A stretch of 64,000 bases of DNA. It comes from Streptomyces sp. CB02923. GTDB taxonomy: Bacteria; Actinomycetota; Actinomycetes; Streptomycetales; Streptomycetaceae. Every line of letters begins with the position of its first letter. Positions within the stretch are counted from its first letter, which is position 1. The stretch is from positions 1-64,000 of the forward strand of contig NZ_LWKZ01000009.1 in assembly GCF_001905005.1 (NCBI RefSeq). Reading direction: 5' to 3'. The notes under the pieces are model-generated. The model ran no database searches. It was given only the letters and a program-made list of their open reading frames with translations, and was not told the DNA's origin. A program made the position numbers and the translations under genes. Of this stretch, positions 36,888-44,343 are shown piece after piece.

Positions 36888-37307
36888 GTGACGCTGGAGG
36901 ATCTCGTCCGGCTCCGCCGGGCCCGTGACCTGATGGACCGCGAGTACGCGAAGCCGCTCGACGTTCCGGCGCTGGCCCGTACCGCCCTCATGTCGGCGGG
37001 GCATTTCTCCCGCAGCTTCCGCGCCGCCTTCGGGGAGACGCCGTACAGCTACCTCATGACGCGCCGGATCGAGCGGGCCAAGGCGCTGCTGCGGCGGGGC
37101 GACCTGTCGGTGACGGAGGTCTGCTTCGCGGTCGGCTGTACCTCCCTGGGGTCGTTCAGCTCGCGGTTCACCGAGCTGGTCGGCGAGAGCCCGAGCGCGT
37201 ACCGGGCCCGCTGCCATGACGACGGTGCCGCCATCCCGGCCTGCTTCGCCAAGATCTACACGCGACCGGTCAGGAACGGAGAAGCCAAGCCAGGACCCCG
37301 CCCGTAG
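36888..37307 (+). CDS. AraC-family transcriptional regulator (short form)
   Basis: 139 aa from GTG 36888. It consists of a two-helix-turn-helix AraC DNA-binding domain and little else: RRARDLMDREYAKPLDVPALARTALMSAGHFSRSFRAAFGETPYSYLMTRRIERAKALL, then VTEVCFAVGCTSLGSFSSRFTELVGESPSAYR. No ligand-binding domain is present, as in SoxS/MarA-like or partner-sensing types. The next gene, 10 bases downstream, encodes a VOC protein. This AraC-VOC pair is common in Streptomyces, and the regulator likely controls it. Confidence 0.86.
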   Translation: MTLEDLVRLRRARDLMDREYAKPLDVPALARTALMSAGHFSRSFRAAFGETPYSYLMTRRIERAKALLRRGDLSVTEVCFAVGCTSLGSFSSRFTELVGESPSAYRARCHDDGAAIPACFAKIYTRPVRNGEAKPGPRP

Positions 37308-37317
37308 CGTGGTCGGT

Positions 37318-37734
37318 ATGGACATCAACCTTTCGACGTGTTTCATCGCCGTCGACGACCACGACAAGGCGCTCGCCTTCTACCGGGACGTGCTCGGCCT
37401 GGAGGTGCGCAACGACGTCGGGTTCGAGGGAATGCGCTGGGTGACCGTCGGCGCGCCGTCGCAGCCCGAGGTGAACATCGTTCTGGAGCCGCCCCTCGCG
37501 GATCCGAACGCCTCGCCCGCCGACCGTGAGGCCATGGCGGAACTCCTGGCGAAGGGGCTGCTGCGCGCCGTCATCTTCTCGACCGACGACTGCGACGGCG
37601 TCTTCGAGCGCATCCGGGCCGCGGGTGGCGAGGTGCTGCAGGAGCCGGTGGACCAGCCGTATGGTGTCCGCGACTGCGCCTTCCGCGACCCGTCCGGCAA
37701 CATGCTCCGCTTCACTCAGGCCCGCAAACCGTGA
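37318..37734 (+). CDS. VOC family protein (glyoxalase/bleomycin-resistance fold)
   Basis: 138 aa. One vicinal-oxygen-chelate module pair: STCFIAVDDHDKALAFYRDVLGLEVRND, PEVNIVLEPP, AVIFSTDDCDGVFERIRAAGGEVLQEPVDQPYGVRDCAFRDPSGNMLRF. Likely metal ligands are the His/Asp and Glu residues of the paired beta-alpha-beta units, but not all are certain. It may be a dioxygenase-like enzyme or an antibiotic-binding protein. It is co-transcribed with the AraC gene (10-base gap). A 23-bp tandem repeat starts at its stop codon. Confidence 0.85.
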   Translation: MDINLSTCFIAVDDHDKALAFYRDVLGLEVRNDVGFEGMRWVTVGAPSQPEVNIVLEPPLADPNASPADREAMAELLAKGLLRAVIFSTDDCDGVFERIRAAGGEVLQEPVDQPYGVRDCAFRDPSGNMLRFTQARKP

Positions 37735-37845
37735 GCACCCCGGCCCCCAAACCGTGAGCGCCCCGGTCCCTGAACGGTGAGCGCCCAGGTCCGTAAACAG
37801 TGAACACCCCGGCCCGCAAGGAATGAACGCGCCGGACGACACGTG
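37731..37845. repeat. Twenty-three-base tandem repeat at the VOC gene end
   Basis: Five consecutive 23-base units beginning GTGAGCACCCCGG, GTGAGCGCCCCGG, GTGAGCGCCCAGG, GTGAACACCCCGG and ATGAACGCGCCGG. The first unit contains the stop codon of the VOC gene. Further right (37950-38020) a CGTACCGCAC-type repeat precedes the next gene. Confidence 0.85.
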
Positions 37846-38053
37846 AAAACAGCGGTCCGCTCCGCCCCGTGTGCGCACGAAGGACACGAGGGAGGGGCGG
37901 ACGGCTGCTCTGGCTGGATAGCTTCTCGCGCAACATCCGCATCACCAGTCACACTTGTGTCGCACTCGTACCGCACGTATCGCACGTACCGCACGTGCAC
38001 CGAACTCGTACCGCACTCATGACGCCTGGTGACACCTACTCAAAGGGCCACGC

Positions 38054-39037
38054 ATGCACCCGGAAACGACAGGCCGTGGCAGTACACCTCCGGCGCCGGT
38101 GCGGGACAAGCGCACCACCGGGCGCGTTCCGCTGCGTGCCGACCTCAGGGCGGCTCTTCCCGACGCCGGTGCGGCGGTCGTGGTCACCGTCGCCGTGTTC
38201 GTCTTCCTGTACCTGCGGATGCGGTCCGGCGCGTCCGCGACGGTCGCGGTCATGCCCTTCATGGACGACCCCGGCACCTACTGGATGTATCTGCTCAGCC
38301 AGGCGTTCGGCTGGTCCGGGCTGCTGTGGGCGTGGGGGACGGTCATGTTCGGGCTGCTGCTGTCGGGCCCCGGGCCGGGCCGGCTGCCGGTGTCCCGGGC
38401 CGTGCTGGAGCGCTGGCACCGCACCACGAGCCTGACGACGATGGCGCTGATGTTCGCGCACGCGCTGATGTTCGCTGCCGAACTGGTGCGCGACGCGGGT
38501 GGGCTGGCGTGGGCGGCCCGCCTGTGGTCGGCGTTCGCGGACACGTTCGTACCGGGCTGGTACGACTCGGGGACCGGCAAGCTGGCCATCCCCATCGGCC
38601 AGGGCGCCCTGTACCTCGCCGTCCCGCTGGGCCTGCTCTTCTACGTCCGGCACCGCATCGGCGCGTCCACCTGGCGCCGCCTGCACCGCTTCGTCATCGT
38701 CGTGTACGTGCTGAGCGTCTGGCACACGCTGCTGTACGGCACCAACGTCTGGTACGACGGGTGGCCGCGTACGGCCCTGTGGCTGTTGCAGGTGCCCATT
38801 GCGGTGCTGCTCCTGCTGCGGCTCGTGCGACCTGCCCGGCGGGCCGAGCGCCTGGGGGCGCCCGGACGGCAGACGGGAGTCTTCCCGCTGCGCTGGACGG
38901 CTCGGGCCGCGGGCCGGGCCGCCGTCGTCGCCGTGGTCGTCGGGCTGCTGGCCGTGGTCCTTTCCGGTCACGACGGCGGGCGGCCCCGTCCCGACGCGCC
39001 GCCCGCGACCGCCCCGCCCGCTCAGGAGCCGGAGTGA
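38054..39037 (+). CDS. Ferric reductase-like heme membrane protein
   Basis: 327 aa with six to seven membrane helices. Ferric-reductase-type transmembrane features are present: paired heme-ligand His in RWHRTTSLTTMALMFAHALMF and in RRLHRFVIVVYVLSVWHTLLYG. There is no FAD/NAD(P)H domain, so electrons would come from a partner. The stop overlaps the convergent ABC ATPase gene by 16 bases. Its nearness to a FecCD-type importer suggests reduction of an imported metal complex, but it is on the opposite strand and not under the riboswitch, so this is only inference. Start ATG 38054 has AAAGGG upstream. Confidence 0.78.
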   Translation: MHPETTGRGSTPPAPVRDKRTTGRVPLRADLRAALPDAGAAVVVTVAVFVFLYLRMRSGASATVAVMPFMDDPGTYWMYLLSQAFGWSGLLWAWGTVMFGLLLSGPGPGRLPVSRAVLERWHRTTSLTTMALMFAHALMFAAELVRDAGGLAWAARLWSAFADTFVPGWYDSGTGKLAIPIGQGALYLAVPLGLLFYVRHRIGASTWRRLHRFVIVVYVLSVWHTLLYGTNVWYDGWPRTALWLLQVPIAVLLLLRLVRPARRAERLGAPGRQTGVFPLRWTARAAGRAAVVAVVVGLLAVVLSGHDGGRPRPDAPPATAPPAQEPE

Positions 39038-39840
39038 TCCGGTAGCGCGACGGCCGGCCGGTCGTGCTCGCCGGGCAGGAACGACACCTGCGGCGCTCCC
39101 GTACGGGGGTTGACGGCGACCTCGGCCGTCACGCCGTACACCTCGGCCAGCAACTCCTCGGTCAGCACCTCGGCGGGCGGTCCCGAAGCCGTCACCGTTC
39201 CCTCGCACAGCACGTGGAGGCGGTCGCAGTAGTACGCGGCGAGGTTCAGGTCGTGCAGGGCCACCAGGACCGTGGCGGGCAGTCGGCGCAGGATGCCGAG
39301 CACCGCCAACTGGTGCCGTATGTCGAGGTGGTTGGTCGGCTCGTCAAGGACCAGCAGGGAGGGCTGCTGGGCCAGGGCGCGGGCGATGAGGACACGCTGG
39401 CGCTCGCCCCCGGAGAGGCGGTCGAAGGGCCGGTCCGCCATGGCCGCCGCGTCCACCGAGCCGAGGGCCCACGCCACGAGTGCGGCGTCCTCGGCGCTGT
39501 CACCGTCGAGCAGCCGTTTGTGCGGGGTGCGGCCCATCGCCACGACGTCCCGTACGGTCAGGTCGAAGTCGGCGCCCGGCTCCTGCACCACGGCGGCCAC
39601 CGTACGGGCGAGCCGCCGCACGGGCAGCGACCAGGCGTCCGTACCGTCCACGCGGACGTGTCCCGCGCTGGGCCGCAGGACGCGGTAGACGGCACGCAGC
39701 AGGCTGGACTTGCCGCTGCCGTTGGGCCCGACCAGGCCGACCACCTCACCGAGCCGGGCGGTCAGTGAGACGTCGCGCACCAGATGGTGCGCTCCGGCGG
39801 TGAGCGTGACGCTCTCGACGGCCAGTTCGGTCCCGCTCAT
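39022..39840 (-). CDS. ABC transporter ATP-binding protein, iron complex/cobalamin type
   Basis: 272 aa. Standard importer ATPase: Walker A GPNGSGKSS, Q-loop VVQEPGADFDLTVRDVV, signature LSGGERQRVLIARAL, Walker B LLVLDEPTNHLD and His switch ALHDLNLAAYY. The start overlaps the permease stop by ATGA (39837-39840), so it is the third gene of a binding protein-permease-ATPase operon preceded by a cobalamin riboswitch. That points to cobamide or cobalt-complex uptake (BtuD-like role) rather than a generic iron siderophore. Databases often label this subfamily putative F420-0 transporters; I regard that label as weak. Confidence 0.87.
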   Translation of the reverse strand: MSGTELAVESVTLTAGAHHLVRDVSLTARLGEVVGLVGPNGSGKSSLLRAVYRVLRPSAGHVRVDGTDAWSLPVRRLARTVAAVVQEPGADFDLTVRDVVAMGRTPHKRLLDGDSAEDAALVAWALGSVDAAAMADRPFDRLSGGERQRVLIARALAQQPSLLVLDEPTNHLDIRHQLAVLGILRRLPATVLVALHDLNLAAYYCDRLHVLCEGTVTASGPPAEVLTEELLAEVYGVTAEVAVNPRTGAPQVSFLPGEHDRPAVALPDHSGS

Positions 39841-40937
39841 GCCACTCCTCGGTCCGTCGTGCGGCGGGCGTCCCGGCGCATCAGCCACAGGAAGAACGGC
39901 CCGCCGCACAGCGCGGTCAGCACGCCGACGGGGATCTCCATGGGCGCGGCGACCGTACGCGCCGCGATGTCGGCCCAGATCAGGAACACCGCCCCGGCCA
40001 GCGCGGCCGCGGGCAGCACCCGGCGGTGGTCACCGCCCACGAACAGGCGCACGACGTGCGGCAGCATCAGGCCCACGAAACCGATCGGTCCGGCCGCGGC
40101 CACCAGGACGCCCGTGACGAGCGAGAGCAGGACGAACATCCGGGCCCGGAACCGGGCCACGTCCAGTCCCATCGTCGTGGCGGACTCCTCACCCGCCAGG
40201 AGCAGGTTCAGCGACCGGGCCTGGACCAGCAGGACGACGATGCCCAGCAGCAGCGCCGTGCCCGGCAGCCACAGCGTGCCCCACTGCACGCCGCCGAGAC
40301 CTCCCAGGGTCCAGGCCAGGACGGCGCGGGCCTCGTTGCCGCGGTCGGAGGTCAGCAGCAGGATGTCCATGACCGCGGTGAGCACCGCCGCCATGGCCAC
40401 GCCCGACAGCACCAGCCGCACCGAGGTGATGCGTCCGCCGGTACGGGCCGTGGTGTAGACGAGCAGCAGGGTCAGCAGCGCGCCGGCGAAGGCGGCGGCG
40501 GACAGCGACACCGGGCCGAGCAGGCTCACCCCGAAGACGATCACCGTCACGGCTCCCAGGGACGCGCCCGAGGAGACGCCCAGCAGATACGGTTCCGCCA
40601 GCGGGTTGCGGACCAGGGCCTGCATGGCCGTACCGATCACCGCGAGCCCCGCCCCCGTCACCGCGCCCAGGACCACCCGCGGGGCCCGCACGTTCAGCAC
40701 GATGGTCTCCCGCGCCCGGGACCACCCCGGCTCCGTCCAGTCGGCGCCGAGCGCGTGGGTCACGATGCCCCACACCTCGCCGGGCGGCACGTGCACCGAT
40801 CCGATCGCCATCCCCGCCGTGGCGGAGACCAGCAGCAACGCGCCGAGGACGACGAGGGTGACGGCGAAGGAACGGTTGCGCGGCTTCTCCCCGCGGCGGC
40901 CGGCGGTGACGACCGCCGCTTCGGCGGAGGCCGTCAC
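39837..40937 (-). CDS. ABC transporter permease, FecCD/BtuC family
   Basis: 366 aa with about ten membrane helices. FecCD/BtuC landmarks are VLGAVTGAGLAVIGTAMQALVRNPLAEPYLLGVSSGA and GPIGFVGLMLPHVVRLFVGGDHRRVLPAAAL. It works as a homodimer around the translocation path. Both ends overlap neighbours by four bases (39837-39840 and 40934-40937), so synthesis of the three components is coupled. The cobalamin riboswitch 1.1 kb upstream on the transcript governs it. Confidence 0.9.
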   Translation of the reverse strand: MTASAEAAVVTAGRRGEKPRNRSFAVTLVVLGALLLVSATAGMAIGSVHVPPGEVWGIVTHALGADWTEPGWSRARETIVLNVRAPRVVLGAVTGAGLAVIGTAMQALVRNPLAEPYLLGVSSGASLGAVTVIVFGVSLLGPVSLSAAAFAGALLTLLLVYTTARTGGRITSVRLVLSGVAMAAVLTAVMDILLLTSDRGNEARAVLAWTLGGLGGVQWGTLWLPGTALLLGIVVLLVQARSLNLLLAGEESATTMGLDVARFRARMFVLLSLVTGVLVAAAGPIGFVGLMLPHVVRLFVGGDHRRVLPAAALAGAVFLIWADIAARTVAAPMEIPVGVLTALCGGPFFLWLMRRDARRTTDRGVA

Positions 40938-42001
40938 CGGAACCGCGCGGGGTGCAGTGCGCGGGCCAGCTCCTCCACCGCGTACGGCGGCCGCACTCCC
41001 ACGAGCGTCGCGGTCAGCGGCAGCACGACGAACCGTTTGTTCTTCACCGCGGGCACATCGGCGAGCGCGGGCTGCGACAGCAGGAACTTCTTCTTCTGCT
41101 CGACGCTCCCGGCTCCCGCGTAGTCATAGATCGCGATGACCTCGGGCCTGCGGTCGACGACCTGCTCCCAGGACGCGTCGCCGAAGACCTTGTCCAGGTC
41201 GGCGAACACGTTCCGGCCTCCGGCGAGACCGATGATCTCGGTGCCGAGGCTCTTGCCGCCGGCGGTGAACGCCGCCTTGTCGCCGCTGTCGTACACGAAG
41301 ACCGGCACGGCGGGGGCGCCCTCGACGGCCTTCGTGGTCCGGTTCACCCGCGCCCGGAGACCGGCGGCCAGCTTCTCGGCCCGCTCCCGCACGCCGAAGA
41401 CGGTGCCGACGGTACGGATCTCGTCGTACGTGTCCTGCATGGACACCTGCTTCTTCCCGCAGTACTCGCGGTTGAGGTAGGTGTCGATGCCGGCGTCGGC
41501 GAACGCCTTGCGCGAACGGCCCTCGTTCTCGGCGAACGCGCTGGCGTAACCGCCGTAGACGAAATCCGCACCGGCTTCCAGGACGGCCTCGAAGGACGGC
41601 TCCTTCTTCGCCAGTTGCGGAACGGCCGCGTAGTCCTCGCGCAGCTCCGGCAGAACGGCCGAGTCGGGGAACGCGGTGCCGATCATCCGGTCCTTGAGCC
41701 CCAGCGCCAGCATCAACTCGGCGGGGTGCTGATGGATGGTGACCACGCGGGCGGGCGGCTTCTTGTAGGTGGTACGGATACCGCAGTTGTCGATGGTGAC
41801 CGGGAAACCCTTCGCCGCGGAGTCTGCGGAGTCGGAGTCCGCGGAGGCCGCGGGCTTCGCGCCGCTCGCGGAGTCCTTTGCCGCGCCGCAGCCGGCCAGC
41901 AGCACGGCGGACAGGGCCGCGGCCAGTGCCGCGGCGCGCCGGGTCCGGCGCCGCCGGGCAGCGGGGGGAGAGAAAGAGGGACGGGGCGTGCCGTCGTACA
42001 C
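40934..42001 (-). CDS. ABC transporter substrate-binding lipoprotein
   Basis: 355 aa from GTG 42001, with GGAGG six bases upstream. An Arg-rich signal peptide and lipobox LLAGC are followed by a cluster A-2 binding-protein fold: PARVVTIHQHPAELMLALGLKDRMIGTAFPDS, ADFVYGGYASAF and VIAIYDYAG. It resembles the group database pipelines call putative F420-0 binding proteins, which I know only from memory. The cobalamin riboswitch directly in its leader argues for a cobamide, cobinamide or cobalt-chelate ligand. It is the first gene of the three-gene importer operon. Confidence 0.86.
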   Translation of the reverse strand: MYDGTPRPSFSPPAARRRRTRRAAALAAALSAVLLAGCGAAKDSASGAKPAASADSDSADSAAKGFPVTIDNCGIRTTYKKPPARVVTIHQHPAELMLALGLKDRMIGTAFPDSAVLPELREDYAAVPQLAKKEPSFEAVLEAGADFVYGGYASAFAENEGRSRKAFADAGIDTYLNREYCGKKQVSMQDTYDEIRTVGTVFGVRERAEKLAAGLRARVNRTTKAVEGAPAVPVFVYDSGDKAAFTAGGKSLGTEIIGLAGGRNVFADLDKVFGDASWEQVVDRRPEVIAIYDYAGAGSVEQKKKFLLSQPALADVPAVKNKRFVVLPLTATLVGVRPPYAVEELARALHPARFR

Positions 42002-42039
42002 GTAAAGCCTCCTGCGGAGTCCGCGCTCCTCGGAACGGG

Positions 42040-42200
42040 CCCGCGACAGGCCAGTGTCCTGACTCCCGGATCGACGTTCCCCCGGCCTTCCCGCGCCGCG
42101 CGCAGTGGCCTTCCGCAGGGGTGCACTCCCCGGTCACAGTGGCGGGACCGTGCCGGAATCGCACCGGCTTCCTGTCTCCCGTCGCGGTGATGACCAGGTG
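42040..42200 (-). ncRNA. Cobalamin riboswitch upstream of the ABC importer
   Basis: On the minus strand the conserved core GAAGCCGGTGCGATTCCGGC, ACGGTCCCGCCACTGTGA and the B12-box region GAGTCAGGACACTGGCC are all present in order. The leader ends in a small hairpin, GCGGACTCCGC, directly before the AGGAGG of the binding-protein gene. This suggests control of translation initiation. Confidence 0.93.
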
Positions 42201-42228
42201 ATATTACGGTTGGTCGGGCCGAGGGCAA
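42201..42228 (-). promoter_or_regulatory. Promoter for the riboswitch-importer transcript
   Basis: TTGCCC (42228-42223) and TAATAT (42206-42201) lie on the minus strand with a 16-base spacer, immediately before the riboswitch. Confidence 0.55.
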
Positions 42229-42229
42229 A

Positions 42230-42256
42230 GGGCGCGCGGCGGGTCCCCGCGCGCCC
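42230..42256 (-). terminator. Terminator hairpin after the kinase-to-methyltransferase operon
   Basis: GGGCGCGCGG and CCGCGCGCCC pair (10 bp, 7-base loop) just downstream of the methyltransferase stop. It separates the two cobalamin-controlled operons. Confidence 0.7.
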
Positions 42257-42287
42257 CGCGCCCCGGGGCACTGCCCGCGCCCTCCGT

Positions 42288-43037
42288 TCACTGCCCGCGG
42301 ACCGCCCGGAGCACCAGCCGCTCGGCGTCCTGGTCGTACGGGCGGCCGTCGAAGCCGCCGAAGACCTCGACGCTCCCAAAACCGGCCTCCTCGGCCATCC
42401 GCCGCAACTCCACGGCGCTGTAGACGAACCAGACCAGACCGGCACGCGTCACCCGGTCGCCCCGCACGAGCACCCAGTCGCTGCGCAGGCGCGCCCAGTC
42501 GTCCAGCACCGTGTCGGTCTGCACCAGCAGGTCGGCACCCCGCTGGACGACCTTCGGGGGTGTGACCTTGCGGGCCAGCAGTTCCTTTCCGGCCACGTCC
42601 AGGAGCAGCGTTCCGCCGGGCACCAGGCAGGTGTGCATGGTGCGCAGCACGCGGGCGTTGTCGGCGGGGTCTTCGAAGTAACCGAAGGAGGTGAACATGC
42701 TGAGGACGACGTCGAAGGCCCCGGGCTCGGTGAACTCCCGCATGTCGGCCTGCGCGTACCGGGCCGTGACCCCGGCGTCGGCGGACCGTTTGCGGGCACG
42801 GTCCAGCATGGCCGGGCTGCGGTCCACACCCGTCACGCCGAAACCCCGGCGGGCGAGCGGGACGGTGAACACCCCCGGGCCGCAGCCCAGGTCCAGCACC
42901 CGGGACCCGGGCGGGAAGGACAGCAGGGGAGAGGTGTCGAGCAACTCCTCGGCCTGCGCGTAGCGCTGGTCGGAGAAGAGGAAGTCGTGGAACTCGGTCC
43001 AGAAATCATCGTCCTGGAATCCGCCCGTGTGCGTCAT
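42288..43037 (-). CDS. SAM-dependent class I methyltransferase
   Basis: 249 aa from ATG 43037. Rossmann-type methyltransferase: motif I VLDLGCGPGVFTVPLARRG (residues 47-65), the acidic loop VTGVDRSPAML, ADMREFTEPGAFDVVLSMFTSFGYF and GGTLLLDVAGKELL. The target is unknown. It overlaps the MFS gene by 32 bases and ends the five-gene cobalamin-controlled operon, so it probably methylates the product of the upstream biosynthetic enzymes, or SAM-methylates an N or O atom of an intermediate. A terminator follows. Confidence 0.84.
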   Translation of the reverse strand: MTHTGGFQDDDFWTEFHDFLFSDQRYAQAEELLDTSPLLSFPPGSRVLDLGCGPGVFTVPLARRGFGVTGVDRSPAMLDRARKRSADAGVTARYAQADMREFTEPGAFDVVLSMFTSFGYFEDPADNARVLRTMHTCLVPGGTLLLDVAGKELLARKVTPPKVVQRGADLLVQTDTVLDDWARLRSDWVLVRGDRVTRAGLVWFVYSAVELRRMAEEAGFGSVEVFGGFDGRPYDQDAERLVLRAVRGQ

Positions 43038-44343
43038 CGGGAACCGGTGTTCCTTCCGTGTGGCCGTCGTGGACAAGGTCGTGGGCAAGGGGAGCGGTGC
43101 CACGCCCGCGCCGCAGGGCGAGCAGGAGCGGCGGAAGCAGCACGCACTGGACCGCGGCGAGGAGCCAGAACCAGCCCGTGTGCCCGGCGCGTTCGCCGAG
43201 GCCGTACAGCTGCCCGCCCAGGACACCGCTGGCGCAGGCGCCCAGCCCCGCGGCGAGCCGCTGCTGCCCGAAGACCACGGCATCCGAGCGTGAACTGCGG
43301 CGCAGGGCCTCCAGATCGTTCTTGAGGAAGAGCACGATGTCGCCCAGAGTGATCAGGACACCGCCGGTCAGCAGGGCGGTCTTCGTGCCGTACGCCAGTA
43401 CCGCCATCCCGGCCGCCAGCCCCGCGAACCCGATCGCCAGGGCGACGGGGTAGCGCATCCGCCGGATGGCGCCCGACGCCAGCGGCTGCACGACGATGAC
43501 CAGGACGAAGCAGGTCAGGAGTACGAGGCTGTAGAACTCGCTGGAGGTGCGCTGCACGGCGTACACGGCGAGGTAGTGCTGGAAGTGGAAGTAGAGGTAG
43601 AAGGCCAGACCGTTGGCGACGAAAGGGAGGACGGCGACCCCGGCCAGCAGCCCCTGGCCACCCGCTCGCTCGGAAGCAGAAGCGGAAGCGGAAGGGGCAG
43701 GCGAAGCGGAACGGGAACGCACCGGTCCGGACCGCCCCCCTTCCGCCCCCACCGCAGGCAGCCGCACATGTCCCACGGCGACCACGGCGAACAGCGCCGT
43801 CACGCCGAGGAACAGCGGGCCGGGGGACGACAGCACGAACGGGCCCGCGACGAGCGGCCCCACGGCCATGCCCGCGTTGAGCGCCGCGTTGCCCGCGGAC
43901 AGGAACGCCGGCCTGCGCTCCTCGGCCACCCCGTGCACCAGGTACGCCTTGTTGGCGGGCAGGTACAGCGCGGCGCCGCAGCAGGTGAGGATCAGTGCCC
44001 CCACCGCCATCGGAGGCCACCGCAGCGCCGCCAGGAACGCCGCGAAGCCCGCCGTGCGCACCACCAGCGCCCAGACCATCGTGCGGCGCAGCCCCACCCG
44101 GTCGGCGAGCGCCCCGCCGAGGATGCCGCCCGAGAACTGCACCAGGGACGCCGCGGCCAGCACCACCCCGACCGCGCCGAGGCCCATCCCCAGCCGCTCG
44201 TGCAGGAAGACCGACATGAACGGCAGGACCATGAAACTGCCGAGCGGGATCAGGAAGGAACTCAGCAGCAGGAAGCGCAGCGGCCCGGTCAGCGTGGACA
44301 GCGCGGTACGCAGCCCCGGGCCGCCGCCGGTACGTTCAGTCAC
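43006..44343 (-). CDS. MFS transporter, probable exporter
   Basis: 445 aa with twelve predicted helices in two halves. The N-terminal MFS landmarks are FLIPLGSFMVLPFMSVFL and GGALADRVGLRRTM. The loop at about residues 200-225 is Ser/Ala/Pro-rich. It overlaps the ATP-grasp gene by 8 bases (GTG 44343) and the methyltransferase gene by 32, a strong sign that it works with them. In siderophore-like operons such an MFS protein exports the finished small molecule. Drug or amino-acid efflux is the alternative. Confidence 0.85.
   Translation of the reverse strand: MTERTGGGPGLRTALSTLTGPLRFLLLSSFLIPLGSFMVLPFMSVFLHERLGMGLGAVGVVLAAASLVQFSGGILGGALADRVGLRRTMVWALVVRTAGFAAFLAALRWPPMAVGALILTCCGAALYLPANKAYLVHGVAEERRPAFLSAGNAALNAGMAVGPLVAGPFVLSSPGPLFLGVTALFAVVAVGHVRLPAVGAEGGRSGPVRSRSASPAPSASASASERAGGQGLLAGVAVLPFVANGLAFYLYFHFQHYLAVYAVQRTSSEFYSLVLLTCFVLVIVVQPLASGAIRRMRYPVALAIGFAGLAAGMAVLAYGTKTALLTGGVLITLGDIVLFLKNDLEALRRSSRSDAVVFGQQRLAAGLGACASGVLGGQLYGLGERAGHTGWFWLLAAVQCVLLPPLLLALRRGRGTAPLAHDLVHDGHTEGTPVPDDAHGRIPGR

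Noticed and set aside
35179..37845. Tandem repeats considered as a CRISPR array
   Set aside because: Units are contiguous with no spacers, short, and no cas gene is present.
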